NCBI RefSeq assembly: GCF_947568225.1 | Contig: NZ_CANOOQ010000001.1 | Coordinates: 2,604,001 to 2,668,000 of the forward strand | Length of the DNA: 64,000 bases | Source of the DNA: Faecalispora anaeroviscerum | GTDB lineage: Bacteria > Bacillota > Clostridia > Oscillospirales > Acutalibacteraceae | Direction: 5' to 3' | Shown: piece by piece, positions 1-8,590 of the stretch | How positions within the stretch are numbered: the stretch's first letter is position 1 | How the letters are laid out: every line of letters begins with the position of its first letter | Made by a program: the position numbers and the translations under genes | Notes under the pieces: generated by a model | The model's database searches: none | What the model was told of the DNA's origin: nothing | Seen by the model: the letters and a program-made list of their open reading frames with translations, nothing else

Positions 1-1
1 G

Positions 2-112
2 CTAGGATATCTTTCTAAAATTCGAATTCAGGACAGTAAGTCTGGAAATATGTTAGACGGCTATCAATTAAACGAAGGACTTGGCCGGGCATACGGCGTA
101 AAGGAGTGTTAA
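2..112 (+). CDS. C-terminal tail of an unidentified protein (cut by window start)
   Basis: An open frame runs from the left edge to a TAA at 110-112 and encodes 36 residues ending in GLGRAYGVKEC. It stops one base before the ATG of the DarT-like gene, so the two are probably co-transcribed and translationally coupled. DarT toxins are normally paired with a macro-domain antitoxin, DarG, usually downstream. No antitoxin follows here, so this truncated gene could be the partner, but the visible tail is too short to recognise. The coding status rests only on the open frame and the tight spacing. Confidence 0.45.
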   Translation, partial: LGYLSKIRIQDSKSGNMLDGYQLNEGLGRAYGVKEC

Positions 113-113
113 T

Positions 114-1142
114 ATGACATTCTCAGAAATTATCCGGCAAAACTGTGATACGGCTTCGGTGAGATGGTGGCCAAGATATGCGTACCATTATACCGATGTG
201 TCTAACGCAGTCAATATTTTATCCACAGGTTATTTATACAGTAGAATAAAAGCACAAGAAACAAAGGCTATGGCCAATGATAACGCAAGTATTCAAGTGA
301 TTAACATGACGGAAAGTGCGGCGACTTCCTCCGTTCGGTTCTATTTTCGACCGTTGACTCCCACGCAATATTATAACGAGGGCTTTAAACATGAGGCAAT
401 TCGTTATTGCAATGATGAAAATGCAAATGTTCCGGTGCCGGTATTCTTTCTTTTTGATCTAGAAAAATTATTAAAGGAACCTCTTACAAAATTTTCTGAG
501 TTTAGTCAAGCAGGTCATAGCGCCCCGATTTTTAGTGGAATTGATGAATTTCAGAAATTGGATTTCAATAAAATTTACAGCAAGGGATATGTTGAGGAAG
601 AAGTTAGAAAATATCGTCATGCTGAAATTCTTTATCCCAATTCATATCAGATTGATAACAGCTTAAAATTTGTTTTATGTCGGAGCGAAATTGAAAAAAC
701 CACTTTGATGACTCTGCTGAAGAAAAAAGATTCAAAAAGCTATTATAAATACAAAAACATTATAAAAGTTTGTAAAGCTGATATGTTCGAAAATAATGGC
801 TTGTTTTTGAAGAATGTTTCATTCGGTATGAATTCTATCAGCTTTGCTTTTGCAGATACCTATCTCAAAAGTAAATATGAGCAGTCGCAAATGTTTAAGC
901 TTGATTGTGAAAGTTTGGTTCCTGTTTCAGCAGAATTTCAATTTAAATGGGTTGCTGGAAATGGGAACAGTATTGCTGAAATCTCGTTTGAAAGAGAAAT
1001 TGATTACCAAAATCCAGAGCAAATTGTGTTTAACAAATTACCTAAGTATAAAGGCTCTAAAAGTATGATGGTTACTTTGACGCTTGAGGGAAAGCTAGTC
1101 TGTTGTATTGAACGTGCGATAGATAGTTTGGAGCTTTTATAA
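114..1142 (+). CDS. DarT-like ADP-ribosyltransferase domain protein (DUF4433-type toxin)
   Basis: 342 residues. The N-terminal segment YHYTDVSNAVNILSTGYLYS (about residues 24-43) resembles the DarT start, where a short HIT/HYT motif precedes a helix and 'GLLS'. The segment VRFYFRPLTPTQYY (about 74-87) matches the family's 'VPFYFxPRSPM' strand. RHAEILYP (about 166-173) matches the 'QAEFLV' strand carrying the catalytic Glu. DarT enzymes ADP-ribosylate thymidine in single-stranded DNA and act as toxins or phage-defence effectors. At 342 residues it is longer than typical DarT2 (about 210), with roughly 130 extra C-terminal residues I do not recognise. The ribosome site AAGGAG lies 8 bases before the ATG. 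No DarG-like macro domain lies downstream. The substrate is inferred from the family, not shown by the sequence. Confidence 0.6.
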   Translation: MTFSEIIRQNCDTASVRWWPRYAYHYTDVSNAVNILSTGYLYSRIKAQETKAMANDNASIQVINMTESAATSSVRFYFRPLTPTQYYNEGFKHEAIRYCNDENANVPVPVFFLFDLEKLLKEPLTKFSEFSQAGHSAPIFSGIDEFQKLDFNKIYSKGYVEEEVRKYRHAEILYPNSYQIDNSLKFVLCRSEIEKTTLMTLLKKKDSKSYYKYKNIIKVCKADMFENNGLFLKNVSFGMNSISFAFADTYLKSKYEQSQMFKLDCESLVPVSAEFQFKWVAGNGNSIAEISFEREIDYQNPEQIVFNKLPKYKGSKSMMVTLTLEGKLVCCIERAIDSLELL

Positions 1143-1318
1143 CGAATACTCTTTCCAGCAGTAAGTGAGGACACATGCGGATCGTTTGTGCCTCATAAGG
1201 GATATAAAAAGTAAAAGTTTTAAAATATCCAAGGGTTATTATAAGTATACTTATAATATTACCTATCATATTTGAAAGTTTGCATTTCAAATAGTAAAAC
1301 ACTGTGCCGTTTTCTAAA

Positions 1319-1369
1319 AGTAACAAGGGAGTACTGTCTGTAATTTACAGGCAGTACTCCCTTGTTACT
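1319..1369. terminator. 25-bp near-perfect palindromic hairpin
   Basis: The arms 1319-1343 and 1345-1369 are reverse complements at 24 of 25 positions; the single mismatch is a G-U wobble in RNA. One base separates them. The hairpin lies between the convergent DarT-like gene and the serine recombinase gene, so a bidirectional terminator is the simplest reading. Neither flank has a convincing U-tract, and the stem is unusually long, so a recombination site or a small element remnant is also possible. Confidence 0.55.
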
Positions 1370-1388
1370 GTAAAATAATTAACTATGG

Positions 1389-1994
1389 TTAAGATAAGTG
1401 CTCCAACTCATGTACAAAGCGGTAATAAGTGTTTCGTTTCAAGCTCAACTCCTGCATCAACTGCTTTGCCGAAACCTCATGTCTTTTGACTCGTTCCAAC
1501 TGCTGCGGAAAATCTTCCGGCATCATAATTTCAGGTCGACCGAATTTCTTTCCTTTTGCTTTTGCTGCGGCGATTCCTTCTTCCTGACGCTTTCGGATGG
1601 TGACACGCTCCTGTTCTGCGATGCTGGAAAGAACCTCAATCAGGATGTGATTCACCATATCCAAAATCCAATCCTGTCCCTCCTCCAAATCGATCAGAGT
1701 AGTCGGCAAATCCAACACCTTGACTCGGATGCTTTTCTGGCGATAATACTCCAACTCCGCTTTGATATCGACTTTGTTACGGGATAACCGGTCAAGGGAA
1801 GTTACGATTAGTGTATCCCCCTCGCGAAGCAGCGCATTTCGCAATACTGCATACTGGGGACGATTGAAGTTTCTGCCGGAAGCCTTTTCTTCTATGATAT
1901 TGCGCTCTTCTACCCCATACTGGAGCAGAGCTGCGATTTGCCGGTCTAAGTGCTGTTCTTTACTACTAACCCGAGCGTAGCCATACACCCGCAT
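1389..1994 (-). CDS. Serine recombinase (resolvase/invertase family)
   Basis: 201 residues from the ATG at 1994, which has AGGAGGAAT 5 bases upstream; this start is preferred over the longer frame opening at 2060. The protein begins MRVYGYARVSSKEQHLDRQ, the resolvase catalytic block with the nucleophilic serine in YARVSS. It continues with the active-site helix TSLDRLSRN and the 'ITIRKRQEEGIAAAKAKGKKFGRP' type linker into a short C-terminal helix-turn-helix (residues about 165-200). This is the size of a Tn3/Gin-type small serine recombinase, not a large integrase. It probably resolves or inverts DNA for the mobile element in which it sits. It lies beside a GC-rich non-coding block (2061-2524). 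Confidence 0.9.
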   Translation of the reverse strand: MRVYGYARVSSKEQHLDRQIAALLQYGVEERNIIEEKASGRNFNRPQYAVLRNALLREGDTLIVTSLDRLSRNKVDIKAELEYYRQKSIRVKVLDLPTTLIDLEEGQDWILDMVNHILIEVLSSIAEQERVTIRKRQEEGIAAAKAKGKKFGRPEIMMPEDFPQQLERVKRHEVSAKQLMQELSLKRNTYYRFVHELEHLS

Positions 1995-2060
1995 AAAAAT
2001 TCCTCCAATCTGTCCGAAAACCATCAACGCCTCAGCTGCCCATTTTCCGGATTTACCCAT

Positions 2061-2524
2061 AATCTTTTAAAACAGAAAACCTCTAGGAAACAGGGAGCGA
2101 CCGGATAGTCCTTCAAAGTACACCCTAACAAACAAGGAACCCATACAACGCAGTGGGCTGCCCCCATACAGCAGCCCGAACCGTGTTGCGCCCGTGTTCG
2201 CCCCGTGTGACGATAACAGGCAGGGGACAGCCCCTAATACCCCAAGCAAACGTGCATGGCACGTTGACCGCCGTAGCAAAGCGGTGAGGACGATACCCCT
2301 ACACCCCAAAGCGTCGAGAGCAGGCGGGCGGTAAACCTTGCAGAATACAGCCCAACCTGCAGTCCGACGGTGTGACCGCCGTGAGCCGCCGTGTGGCTCG
2401 AACAGAGTCGGTAGCCCCCGTATACCCCTAGAAACCGCTTGTACGAGCGTTGCCCCGCCGCACACCTATGGAGAGCAGCGGAAGTAGAGGGAGTAGCGGG
2501 AGCCGTGGAAGTGAAATAACTCAA
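2061..2524. other. GC-rich non-coding block, possible mobile-element remnant or transfer-origin-like region
   Basis: This 460-bp stretch is far richer in G+C than its AT-rich neighbours. Its open frames are arginine/glycine/serine-rich and overlap one another, as expected of non-coding GC-rich DNA. On the minus strand it contains two diverged copies of one motif: an 'AACG' start, a short inverted repeat, then TT-N4-GGGGTAT followed by a G-run (around 2409-2455 and 2225-2265), with 'CACACGG' further on. Such inverted-repeat-plus-G-rich blocks occur beside recombination or mobilisation genes of clostridial elements, but no relaxase is present. The function is unknown. Confidence 0.4.
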
Positions 2525-3397
2525 TCAAATATTTGTAGTGGTAGAATTGATCTGTAAAATATTGATGGTCATTATTTTTACCCTATGAGTCTTCTCTGTA
2601 ACAACAACCAGAGTCAGTTCCATATCGTTATAAGAATTTCTGCAACGATTATAAACTGCCTGTGCCTGATTGCCACAATACTTCTGTAAAAAGTCCTTTC
2701 TTAGAGAAGTATGCATCAACACAACCTCGTTGCTGGAAACTTGGTACTGTAGGATTACTACTTTTTTTGTCAATTGCTGCAGAAAGTATCCTGTATATGC
2801 CTTTAACAGAACTTCCGGGAACAGAATATTACTATTAACCGGCAATTGCATTTTGTGAAGTTTATAGGACTCTTTTCCGGTCGGACGAAGTTCAATGCTG
2901 CGAAACACACCTTTTTCAAGGTCATTTCTTTCGTCAACATTGAAATAGTCAAGCAGCTTTTGTTGAGAGAAATTCTCCACTGTTTTGGTAGGAAAAGAAT
3001 GTAGTACCCCAAGACTAGTAGTACGGATAGAAGCTTTGGAAAGCTCACTTTTTTTAACAACCATACTTGTTGATGTGCTTAGTAGATACAGTGCATCTAA
3101 AGCTTGTGTGTGCCGTTTATAGTAATCTGGGGGCAAATGTAGGCCTTTTCCCTCTAACACGCGCTGCTCATAGTAAGCTATCTCTGTAGCTAAAGAAGGA
3201 AAGTTTTTTGTAATGCATGGAATCTCTTCCAATGGTAGTTGCATTTCAGTTATGGGTTTTCCCACTATGGGTAGTTTTTGTCTTTCTTGCACCAGTTGCA
3301 ACAGTTTCCTATAAAAGGGATTTTGTAAAATATGAAGATTACAAAATTGAGTTCCACCGTAGATGTAATTTAGTCTTGCAACTAATTCTTTATTCAT
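2525..3397 (-). CDS. Hypothetical protein, distant paralogue of the gene at 4329-5186
   Basis: 290 residues from the ATG at 3397, which has GGAGG 6 bases upstream; an earlier frame opening lacks a ribosome site. I see no signal peptide or membrane segment, and no known domain. Residues about 27-52 (FYRKLLQLVQERQKLPIVGK) align with CYRQLLDTIARDLRLPVAGK of the downstream-mapped neighbour. A second block, QALDALYLLSTSTSMV, aligns with EALNISYLLDTSICCV. The two proteins flank an HNH-type protein on the same strand. Together they look like a small accessory module of unknown role. Confidence 0.6.
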   Translation of the reverse strand: MNKELVARLNYIYGGTQFCNLHILQNPFYRKLLQLVQERQKLPIVGKPITEMQLPLEEIPCITKNFPSLATEIAYYEQRVLEGKGLHLPPDYYKRHTQALDALYLLSTSTSMVVKKSELSKASIRTTSLGVLHSFPTKTVENFSQQKLLDYFNVDERNDLEKGVFRSIELRPTGKESYKLHKMQLPVNSNILFPEVLLKAYTGYFLQQLTKKVVILQYQVSSNEVVLMHTSLRKDFLQKYCGNQAQAVYNRCRNSYNDMELTLVVVTEKTHRVKIMTINILQINSTTTNI

Positions 3398-3471
3398 AAC
3401 TTCCCTCCTAATAGAGAAGATTGCCCGAGTCCATTTCAAAGTAAGAAATCGGACTCGAGCAATACTGTCAA

Positions 3472-4188
3472 TCAATTTTCCGTTGGCCTCGGTATAGAGA
3501 ATTGAATCTCCTTTTCAATTTGTGTTTCTGTTATTTCCAATAGAGATTTGCAGATCTGTTCGTAAGCCTTTATTGAACCGCAAAACTCTCGAATAACACG
3601 GTCTTGCATCTGAGCATCACTTTCCTTACGATACAGAATCTCTTTCTGGCTATTGACGTAACGTAAAAGCAATTCAGAACATCCAACTTTTTCAACGGCT
3701 GCAATGAAAGCATCATATCCTAGAACTAACGTCCTAGTTACTCTAGCATGAAATGCATTGTGAACAGATTCTGCTAAAAACAGCGCATTGCTGATTCGAT
3801 GGTCATAGCAGTTACCGTTGCAATGGTGTGCAACTATATCCTCACCATTTTTGGGATACCCCAGACTTTCCAAGATATTTGCCAACAAGCTACGTCTAGA
3901 CCTCCAATAAAGCCGTGAGCACTTTACATTCTTATGCTCACGATCCTTCTTGTGAGGAACGATGTAGTCAATTGTTGGCCATACCGCATTGCAACTTGCT
4001 TGGTCTGTGATACCACAAAGCTGTATGGTATCAGTGGAATCCTTTCGAAGCAAGAGGACAATATCTGTTTGGGAATCAAAGACTGCAAAAGTCTTTGTTG
4101 AAGCCATTCCAGACATTCCTCCGGGAATCTTACTCAGAACCTTGAACATCGTTTCTTGCGATGCTTTTCCTTGCTTTAGTACGTCCAT
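3472..4188 (-). CDS. HNH-like nuclease domain protein
   Basis: 238 residues. The middle of the protein contains VAHHCNGNCYDHRISNALFL followed by AESVHNAFH. This fits the HNH/His-Me finger pattern: a paired His ending a strand, Asn/Asp with the 'N-x-x-D-x-R-x-x-N-L' turn, and a C-terminal H-x3-H metal-binding pair. HNH proteins of this kind are usually homing or phage/mobile-element endonucleases. The N-terminal 100 residues and the helical C-terminus (ending SIPRPTEN) are not recognised. The neighbours on both sides on the same strand are mutually paralogous unknown proteins. ATG is preceded by AGGAGGCG. Confidence 0.65.
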   Translation of the reverse strand: MDVLKQGKASQETMFKVLSKIPGGMSGMASTKTFAVFDSQTDIVLLLRKDSTDTIQLCGITDQASCNAVWPTIDYIVPHKKDREHKNVKCSRLYWRSRRSLLANILESLGYPKNGEDIVAHHCNGNCYDHRISNALFLAESVHNAFHARVTRTLVLGYDAFIAAVEKVGCSELLLRYVNSQKEILYRKESDAQMQDRVIREFCGSIKAYEQICKSLLEITETQIEKEIQFSIPRPTEN

Positions 4189-4328
4189 ATTAATACGCCT
4201 CCTTATTTAACGCTTGCCGAAAAGGTTTCGCGTTTCTATGGAGGTATAAAAATGGATGCTTTATCTCATCAACCTACTGTTCAGAATTTCTATTCATTTT
4301 ATTTTTTTCTTACCAACTGTAAGAATAT

Positions 4329-5186
4329 TTAAAAGTCAAACCATTGAATATCACGTAAACAGAAAATACAGAACGACTCTAGTGATAGATGCCCTTCCTT
4401 TGAAATTCGATGTACTGGGAGAATGATTTCAGGACTTCCGCCATCCCATGCAACCTTTCTATAAATTTCAGGCTGAACGTCAAATTTCTTCTTTAAATAT
4501 TTACTTTCTAGGCTTACGGTACATCTCGATATTTCCCCTTCGCTCTCATAATGCAGACATGCAGAATGGTATTGTAAATTTTGTACGAGTACCTGAGAAT
4601 ACTTCTTAACCAAGCAGTGAGGGCTTACTGTGCTTTGAGTGGAAACGACAGAACATTCTATCTCTCTTTTAGAAACATGCAAAAGAATACTAGAAACTTG
4701 TCCTTGTGTGATTTGTCCTTCCAAGTCATTTAGAAGAAAACCTGATAAGGATAATTCAATTTCTTCGCTTAGATCTGTCAGAAATTCTTGTATCAATTTA
4801 ATGTTCCTTGTGTGAAACTCAACTCCTGACTCCGTGTTCACGCAGCAAATAGAAGTATCTAGCAAGTATGAGATGTTCAGAGCCTCCGAACAAGTATTGT
4901 ATAGATAGGGATATGCCAAATTGCTCAAACTCCCATCCATATTCAGAAAGTTTCTTTGCGCTCGGGCCATTTCCAGTCCCAATGATTTTTGTGCATTTAA
5001 TACCCCTTGCATTGCAGAGATAGAAAACTGTAAACCGGGATGAGTTTTTCCTGCCACCGGCAAGCGCAGATCTCTCGCTATAGTATCTAGCAGCTGCCGA
5101 TAACAATGGTTATTTGCATACCCCAAATTCAGATTCACCTCTGTGTCAAAGCGTCCCTGTGCCCAATATTCCTCATGTTTGAGCAT
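4329..5186 (-). CDS. Hypothetical protein, distant paralogue of the gene at 2525-3397
   Basis: 285 residues from the ATG at 5186 with AAGGAG 9 bases upstream; the longer frame from 5270 has no ribosome site. No membrane segment, signal or familiar domain is visible. It shares the 'C/FYR-LL...LP-GK' block and the 'ALx-YLLxTS' block with the protein at 2525-3397. The order paralogue-HNH-paralogue on one strand suggests they were acquired together. The function is unknown. Confidence 0.6.
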   Translation of the reverse strand: MLKHEEYWAQGRFDTEVNLNLGYANNHCYRQLLDTIARDLRLPVAGKTHPGLQFSISAMQGVLNAQKSLGLEMARAQRNFLNMDGSLSNLAYPYLYNTCSEALNISYLLDTSICCVNTESGVEFHTRNIKLIQEFLTDLSEEIELSLSGFLLNDLEGQITQGQVSSILLHVSKREIECSVVSTQSTVSPHCLVKKYSQVLVQNLQYHSACLHYESEGEISRCTVSLESKYLKKKFDVQPEIYRKVAWDGGSPEIILPVHRISKEGHLSLESFCIFCLRDIQWFDF

Positions 5187-5707
5187 GCTTAAATTTCTCC
5201 TTTCGGCTGTAAGTTGTAGTCCTATAAAGAGGTATATTTGACTGTGCCAAATCGTGGTGCTTATCTTCAAAATAAAAGTAAATATCTTATCATCAAAGTC
5301 TTTTCTTTTTTGTTTTAGAAAGAGCTATACATATTTTCAAACAATAGATTCTCCCAAAAAAAATTTAAGACTTTTCCGATTATTAGCTTTGTAAAATAGT
5401 AAAAAATGCAGCTGGTAGGCTAAAAAAATAAAAAATATATACCCTCAAAAAATTCCGTAAAAAAATTAAGATATTTTCGGGGCTATAAAATTCTGTTTTA
5501 TAACCCGCTTTAAAGTATTTGAAACACACATTTTATCAAAATCAGTGAAAGAATCTGTAAACTGCTCTTTATTAAAAAGACTGTAATTAGATTGTATATA
5601 ACAATGCTTTTAAAGGAAAAGACATTCTTCAAAATTATGAATCAATTGAAGTTAATCTATCTGGGTGCGCATATTACTGCATTGCTGGCAGCTTAGCTCA
5701 TAAAAAA

Positions 5708-5735
5708 CTCCCGGACTGATTACTCAATCCGGGAG
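5708..5735 (-). terminator. Rho-independent terminator, minus strand
   Basis: The arms CTCCCGGA (5708-5715) and TCCGGGAG (5728-5735) form an 8-bp stem with a 12-base loop. Read on the minus strand it is followed by TTTTTT, so it acts leftward. Confidence 0.65.
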
Positions 5736-5986
5736 ATGATAAAATTGTCTATGAAAAGACCTTCATACTATAATTTAGCTATTTTATAATCCTTATATAA
5801 CAGCTTGTATATTTCCTTTTAACGGAACAATATAGTACGATTTGATACCCCAAATGATATACATTTCAAGCTACCATTTTGATACCATATGAGCTACCAT
5901 ATTGGTTCCCACCTCTTATCTAAAGATTTGATGAGAATTATTTTAAACACTTTTATGTGTATTTTAATATCTATATAATTCATGTA

Positions 5987-6028
5987 AAAAGCTCCAGATT
6001 GCCATACTGTTTGCAATCTGGAGCTTTT
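5987..6028 (-). terminator. Terminator of the envelope/sigma operon
   Basis: A 16-bp stem (5987-6002 with 6013-6028) containing GCTCCAGATTGC, with A/T-rich ends on both sides so it could work in both directions. It lies just beyond the last gene of the minus-strand operon ending at 6096. Confidence 0.8.
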
Positions 6029-6095
6029 ATTCTATTTTCCAAAATGATTTCTTAATCTGCAAAATTTTAATGTGTAGTAAAACGTTCTTATATTA

Positions 6096-6947
6096 TTATC
6101 CCACTACGATACACGTTAGTGTTTGGGAATCAGTTGGGTACCAGAAGTTAAATACCTGTCCTATCATATCCTTGGTAAAAGTAACAGAAGAATCCAATTG
6201 ATCCATATTATCAGTACCCTCACTAATAGACGCTATGTTAGGATAAATTGCATAATTCAAGCCAATTTCTTTTCCCTGACTGTAGCCGGTGACACGGGTG
6301 CCAACCGGAACAGAATAAACCGTTACTGTTTCTTCATTGTTCGGATAATCTTTCTGGCTGATGACATCAGAGATCACAATGCTGAAAGTCGGATCCTCAG
6401 TTCCTTTCAGAGTGAGACTTTTTGTCTGCCCGGCAGAAGGTTTGTTTTCATTGGGAACAGTTTTGTCTGAAGCTTTAGAAACCACTGCATAGTTGGAGTG
6501 ACTTGCTTTGCCATTTTGCTTTACTCCCTTTTTCACCTGTACAGCAAAGGAGAGATGAGCGTTTCCAACCTGTGCAACAATATAAGAAGTTCCTTCTTTC
6601 ACCGCCTGAATGCGGTATTTATCTGTGCCTTTAATACGCGAAAGCTTGACCACACTGCCGTTTCGGGAATCTGTTACCTTCACATCATTTTGAGTGAGAT
6701 TTCCCTTTAAGGTCACCTTAAAATCGTAAAGATTTCCGGGGGCCATTGTGTAGCTCAAGGTATCTAGCTTAAACGCATTGTCGGCAGCCACCCACGCAAA
6801 TTCAGAAGAGCGCGTGGGATCCCCGGCTTCCCCTGCGCTGGCAGAAAAATGCGGCACAGTGTTGACCTCTGCGAAAGCTGAAAGAGATAAGGAACCTGCA
6901 AGCGCTAGTGTCAACAGAAATGTGATTGCTTTTCTTGTTTTTCTCAT
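6096..6947 (-). CDS. Secreted protein of unknown function with an Ig-like segment
   Basis: 283 residues from the ATG at 6947 with AAGGAG 8 bases upstream; the longer frame reaches back into the sigma-factor gene. A clear signal peptide (MRKTRKAITFLLTLALAGSL, cleavage near AFA-EV) implies export. The segment 'LDTLSYTMAPGNLYDFKVTL' and the beta-rich stretch after it resemble Ig-like repeats of clostridial surface proteins. There is no transmembrane anchor or sortase motif. It is the last gene of the operon running from 12100 and starts 19 bases after the sigma-factor stop. Confidence 0.7.
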   Translation of the reverse strand: MRKTRKAITFLLTLALAGSLSLSAFAEVNTVPHFSASAGEAGDPTRSSEFAWVAADNAFKLDTLSYTMAPGNLYDFKVTLKGNLTQNDVKVTDSRNGSVVKLSRIKGTDKYRIQAVKEGTSYIVAQVGNAHLSFAVQVKKGVKQNGKASHSNYAVVSKASDKTVPNENKPSAGQTKSLTLKGTEDPTFSIVISDVISQKDYPNNEETVTVYSVPVGTRVTGYSQGKEIGLNYAIYPNIASISEGTDNMDQLDSSVTFTKDMIGQVFNFWYPTDSQTLTCIVVG

Positions 6948-6966
6948 TTGAATAACTCCTTTATGT

Positions 6967-8559
6967 TTATTTGATTTGGTCTGTAATATCATCATACTCC
7001 GCTAAAGTAGCTTGAAGTTTTTTGTAATCATCGCCTTCCTTATCTTCGGCTGAAATATTGTTGCCATTGGGGCCTATCTTCAAATAATAATAATGATCAT
7101 CCTCTGGATTATCCGTCCCCTCGATCCACAAAATACTAATCTGATTTGTCTTTCTATGTTTCAGCACTCTTTCTTTATGGTATAAAGCGAAATCAGCAGT
7201 TGAATTTTTTTCTTTTGAAAAATCATCCATTAAGCAATGTAATACATGGCTATAGGTAAATTGGTTACCTGGCTCTTCACCATCGCTAGGTATATCATTA
7301 GATTCAATGGTATCCTCATAAATTGAAGTTTCAGTAATTGATTTTTGGGCTTTTGAAGAAACAACTTTAACCACACTATACACATCCATAGTAACCAGCT
7401 TGCCTGAATAAGTGCTACCGTATTGATATTTTAAGACAAGCTGTTTATGAGGAGTGTCCTTAAAATCAATTATTTTCCCAGCGAGTAATTGTTTTGTCAC
7501 AGGAACTTGTATGGAAGGATAATCCATAGGAGCAGGGAAAGGCATATTATCTTCGTCAGGATACCCTTTTACTTCAAACTCAGTTTTTGAAGGCAAGGAA
7601 TCAAGATAATTTTTTAATATCACTGTTTCATCTACCGTTTCAGTCTGAACTGCAACAGAACTGACGGTTTTTTCCGTTTTAATTGACGTATCATGATTCA
7701 ACAGATTTGCTCCTGCTGCGGTGACTATGGCTGCTGCAGCAAGGACAGAAACTGCTTTGACCGGCAGACTGGAGGATTTCACTACGTTTAAAACTGTTTG
7801 AAGCTTTTGAGGTAAGGTTTTGGCAGATAAAGAAGAAATGGTGCTAACAGAACTCTGTGAGGGAAGAAAAGAAGTGATGCTCCCCAACATAGAGGCAGAA
7901 GTCCCTGCCGGCATTGTATATCCAGCCGCTGCATTTTGAATGAGCGGGAAGAGCATCGGCATTGCGCCATACAGCTTGGTGCCCTTTTGCTCTAGCTCCA
8001 GCACACCGGCCCGAATCTGCTTGCGTGCATAGTTTAGGCGACTTTTTACCGTGTTTTCGGAGCATTCCATGATCTCGGCAATCTCACTGACCGGCTTTTC
8101 TTCGTAATAATACAGCATCACCGTCATCCGCTGCAGGTCTGGCAGTGCGTCAATGATCTGCATAATCAACCGCCGGGTTTCTTGTGTGTCAAGCGACTGG
8201 TCTGGAATCAGGGTTTCATTACGGTCTTCAATTTCAAACTCTTCTCCGGCGCCATCTTCATCGCCTTGCTTTTGAGAAAACAAAAGCGGCTTTTTCTTTT
8301 TCAGATAATCCCGGCATTTATTCGCCGCAATTTGATTGAGCCATGAGCCGAACCGCTCGGTATTTTGTAAGGTTTCTAGCTTATCAAATGCCTGTAAAAA
8401 GCTATCCTGCACCAAATCCAGCGCATCGTCTTCATTCTTTACAATTTTTAGGCACAAAAAGTACAACCCGTTGTGGTACTCCTCATAAAGCTGTGTAATT
8501 GCTTGTACATCTTGATTTTTGGCTTGTTCCACAATACTAGATAATTGTTCTGCCTCCAT
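6967..8559 (-). CDS. ECF-type sigma factor with membrane-anchored extracellular C-terminal domain
   Basis: 530 residues from the ATG at 8559 (GAGGGG 7 bases upstream). Residues 1-180 are a sigma-70 family region 2/4 pair: DALDLVQDSFLQAF is region 2 and EIAEIMECSENTVKSRLNYARK the region 4 helix-turn-helix. A linker follows, then one hydrophobic segment (LPVKAVSVLAAAAIVTAAGA, near 265-285). The remaining ~240 residues are hydrophilic, beta-rich and probably extracytoplasmic. Most ECF sigma factors are about 180-200 residues with a separate anti-sigma factor. Here sensor, membrane anchor and sigma are in one chain, and no separate anti-sigma gene is adjacent. It probably responds to an envelope signal and may need proteolytic release to reach promoters; that step is inference. 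Confidence 0.85.
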   Translation of the reverse strand: MEAEQLSSIVEQAKNQDVQAITQLYEEYHNGLYFLCLKIVKNEDDALDLVQDSFLQAFDKLETLQNTERFGSWLNQIAANKCRDYLKKKKPLLFSQKQGDEDGAGEEFEIEDRNETLIPDQSLDTQETRRLIMQIIDALPDLQRMTVMLYYYEEKPVSEIAEIMECSENTVKSRLNYARKQIRAGVLELEQKGTKLYGAMPMLFPLIQNAAAGYTMPAGTSASMLGSITSFLPSQSSVSTISSLSAKTLPQKLQTVLNVVKSSSLPVKAVSVLAAAAIVTAAGANLLNHDTSIKTEKTVSSVAVQTETVDETVILKNYLDSLPSKTEFEVKGYPDEDNMPFPAPMDYPSIQVPVTKQLLAGKIIDFKDTPHKQLVLKYQYGSTYSGKLVTMDVYSVVKVVSSKAQKSITETSIYEDTIESNDIPSDGEEPGNQFTYSHVLHCLMDDFSKEKNSTADFALYHKERVLKHRKTNQISILWIEGTDNPEDDHYYYLKIGPNGNNISAEDKEGDDYKKLQATLAEYDDITDQIK

Positions 8560-8590
8560 TTTATATCCCCTCACAGCAATTCGTATTTAT

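Larger units (their letters stand above)
5187..6095. other. 900-bp AT-rich intergenic region with two hairpins
   Basis: No convincing gene is visible. A possible 30-residue frame begins at about 5606 but lacks a ribosome site. Two minus-strand-facing hairpins, at 5708-5735 and 5987-6028, are listed separately. The first may terminate transcripts that read through the second, or belong to a lost gene between them. The rest is homopolymer-rich A/T sequence typical of an island junction. Confidence 0.5.

Noticed and set aside
2067..2524. Overlapping 132- and 96-codon minus-strand frames in the GC-rich block
   Set aside because: Low-complexity Arg/Gly/Ser content, mutual overlap and no start signals; non-coding is more likely.
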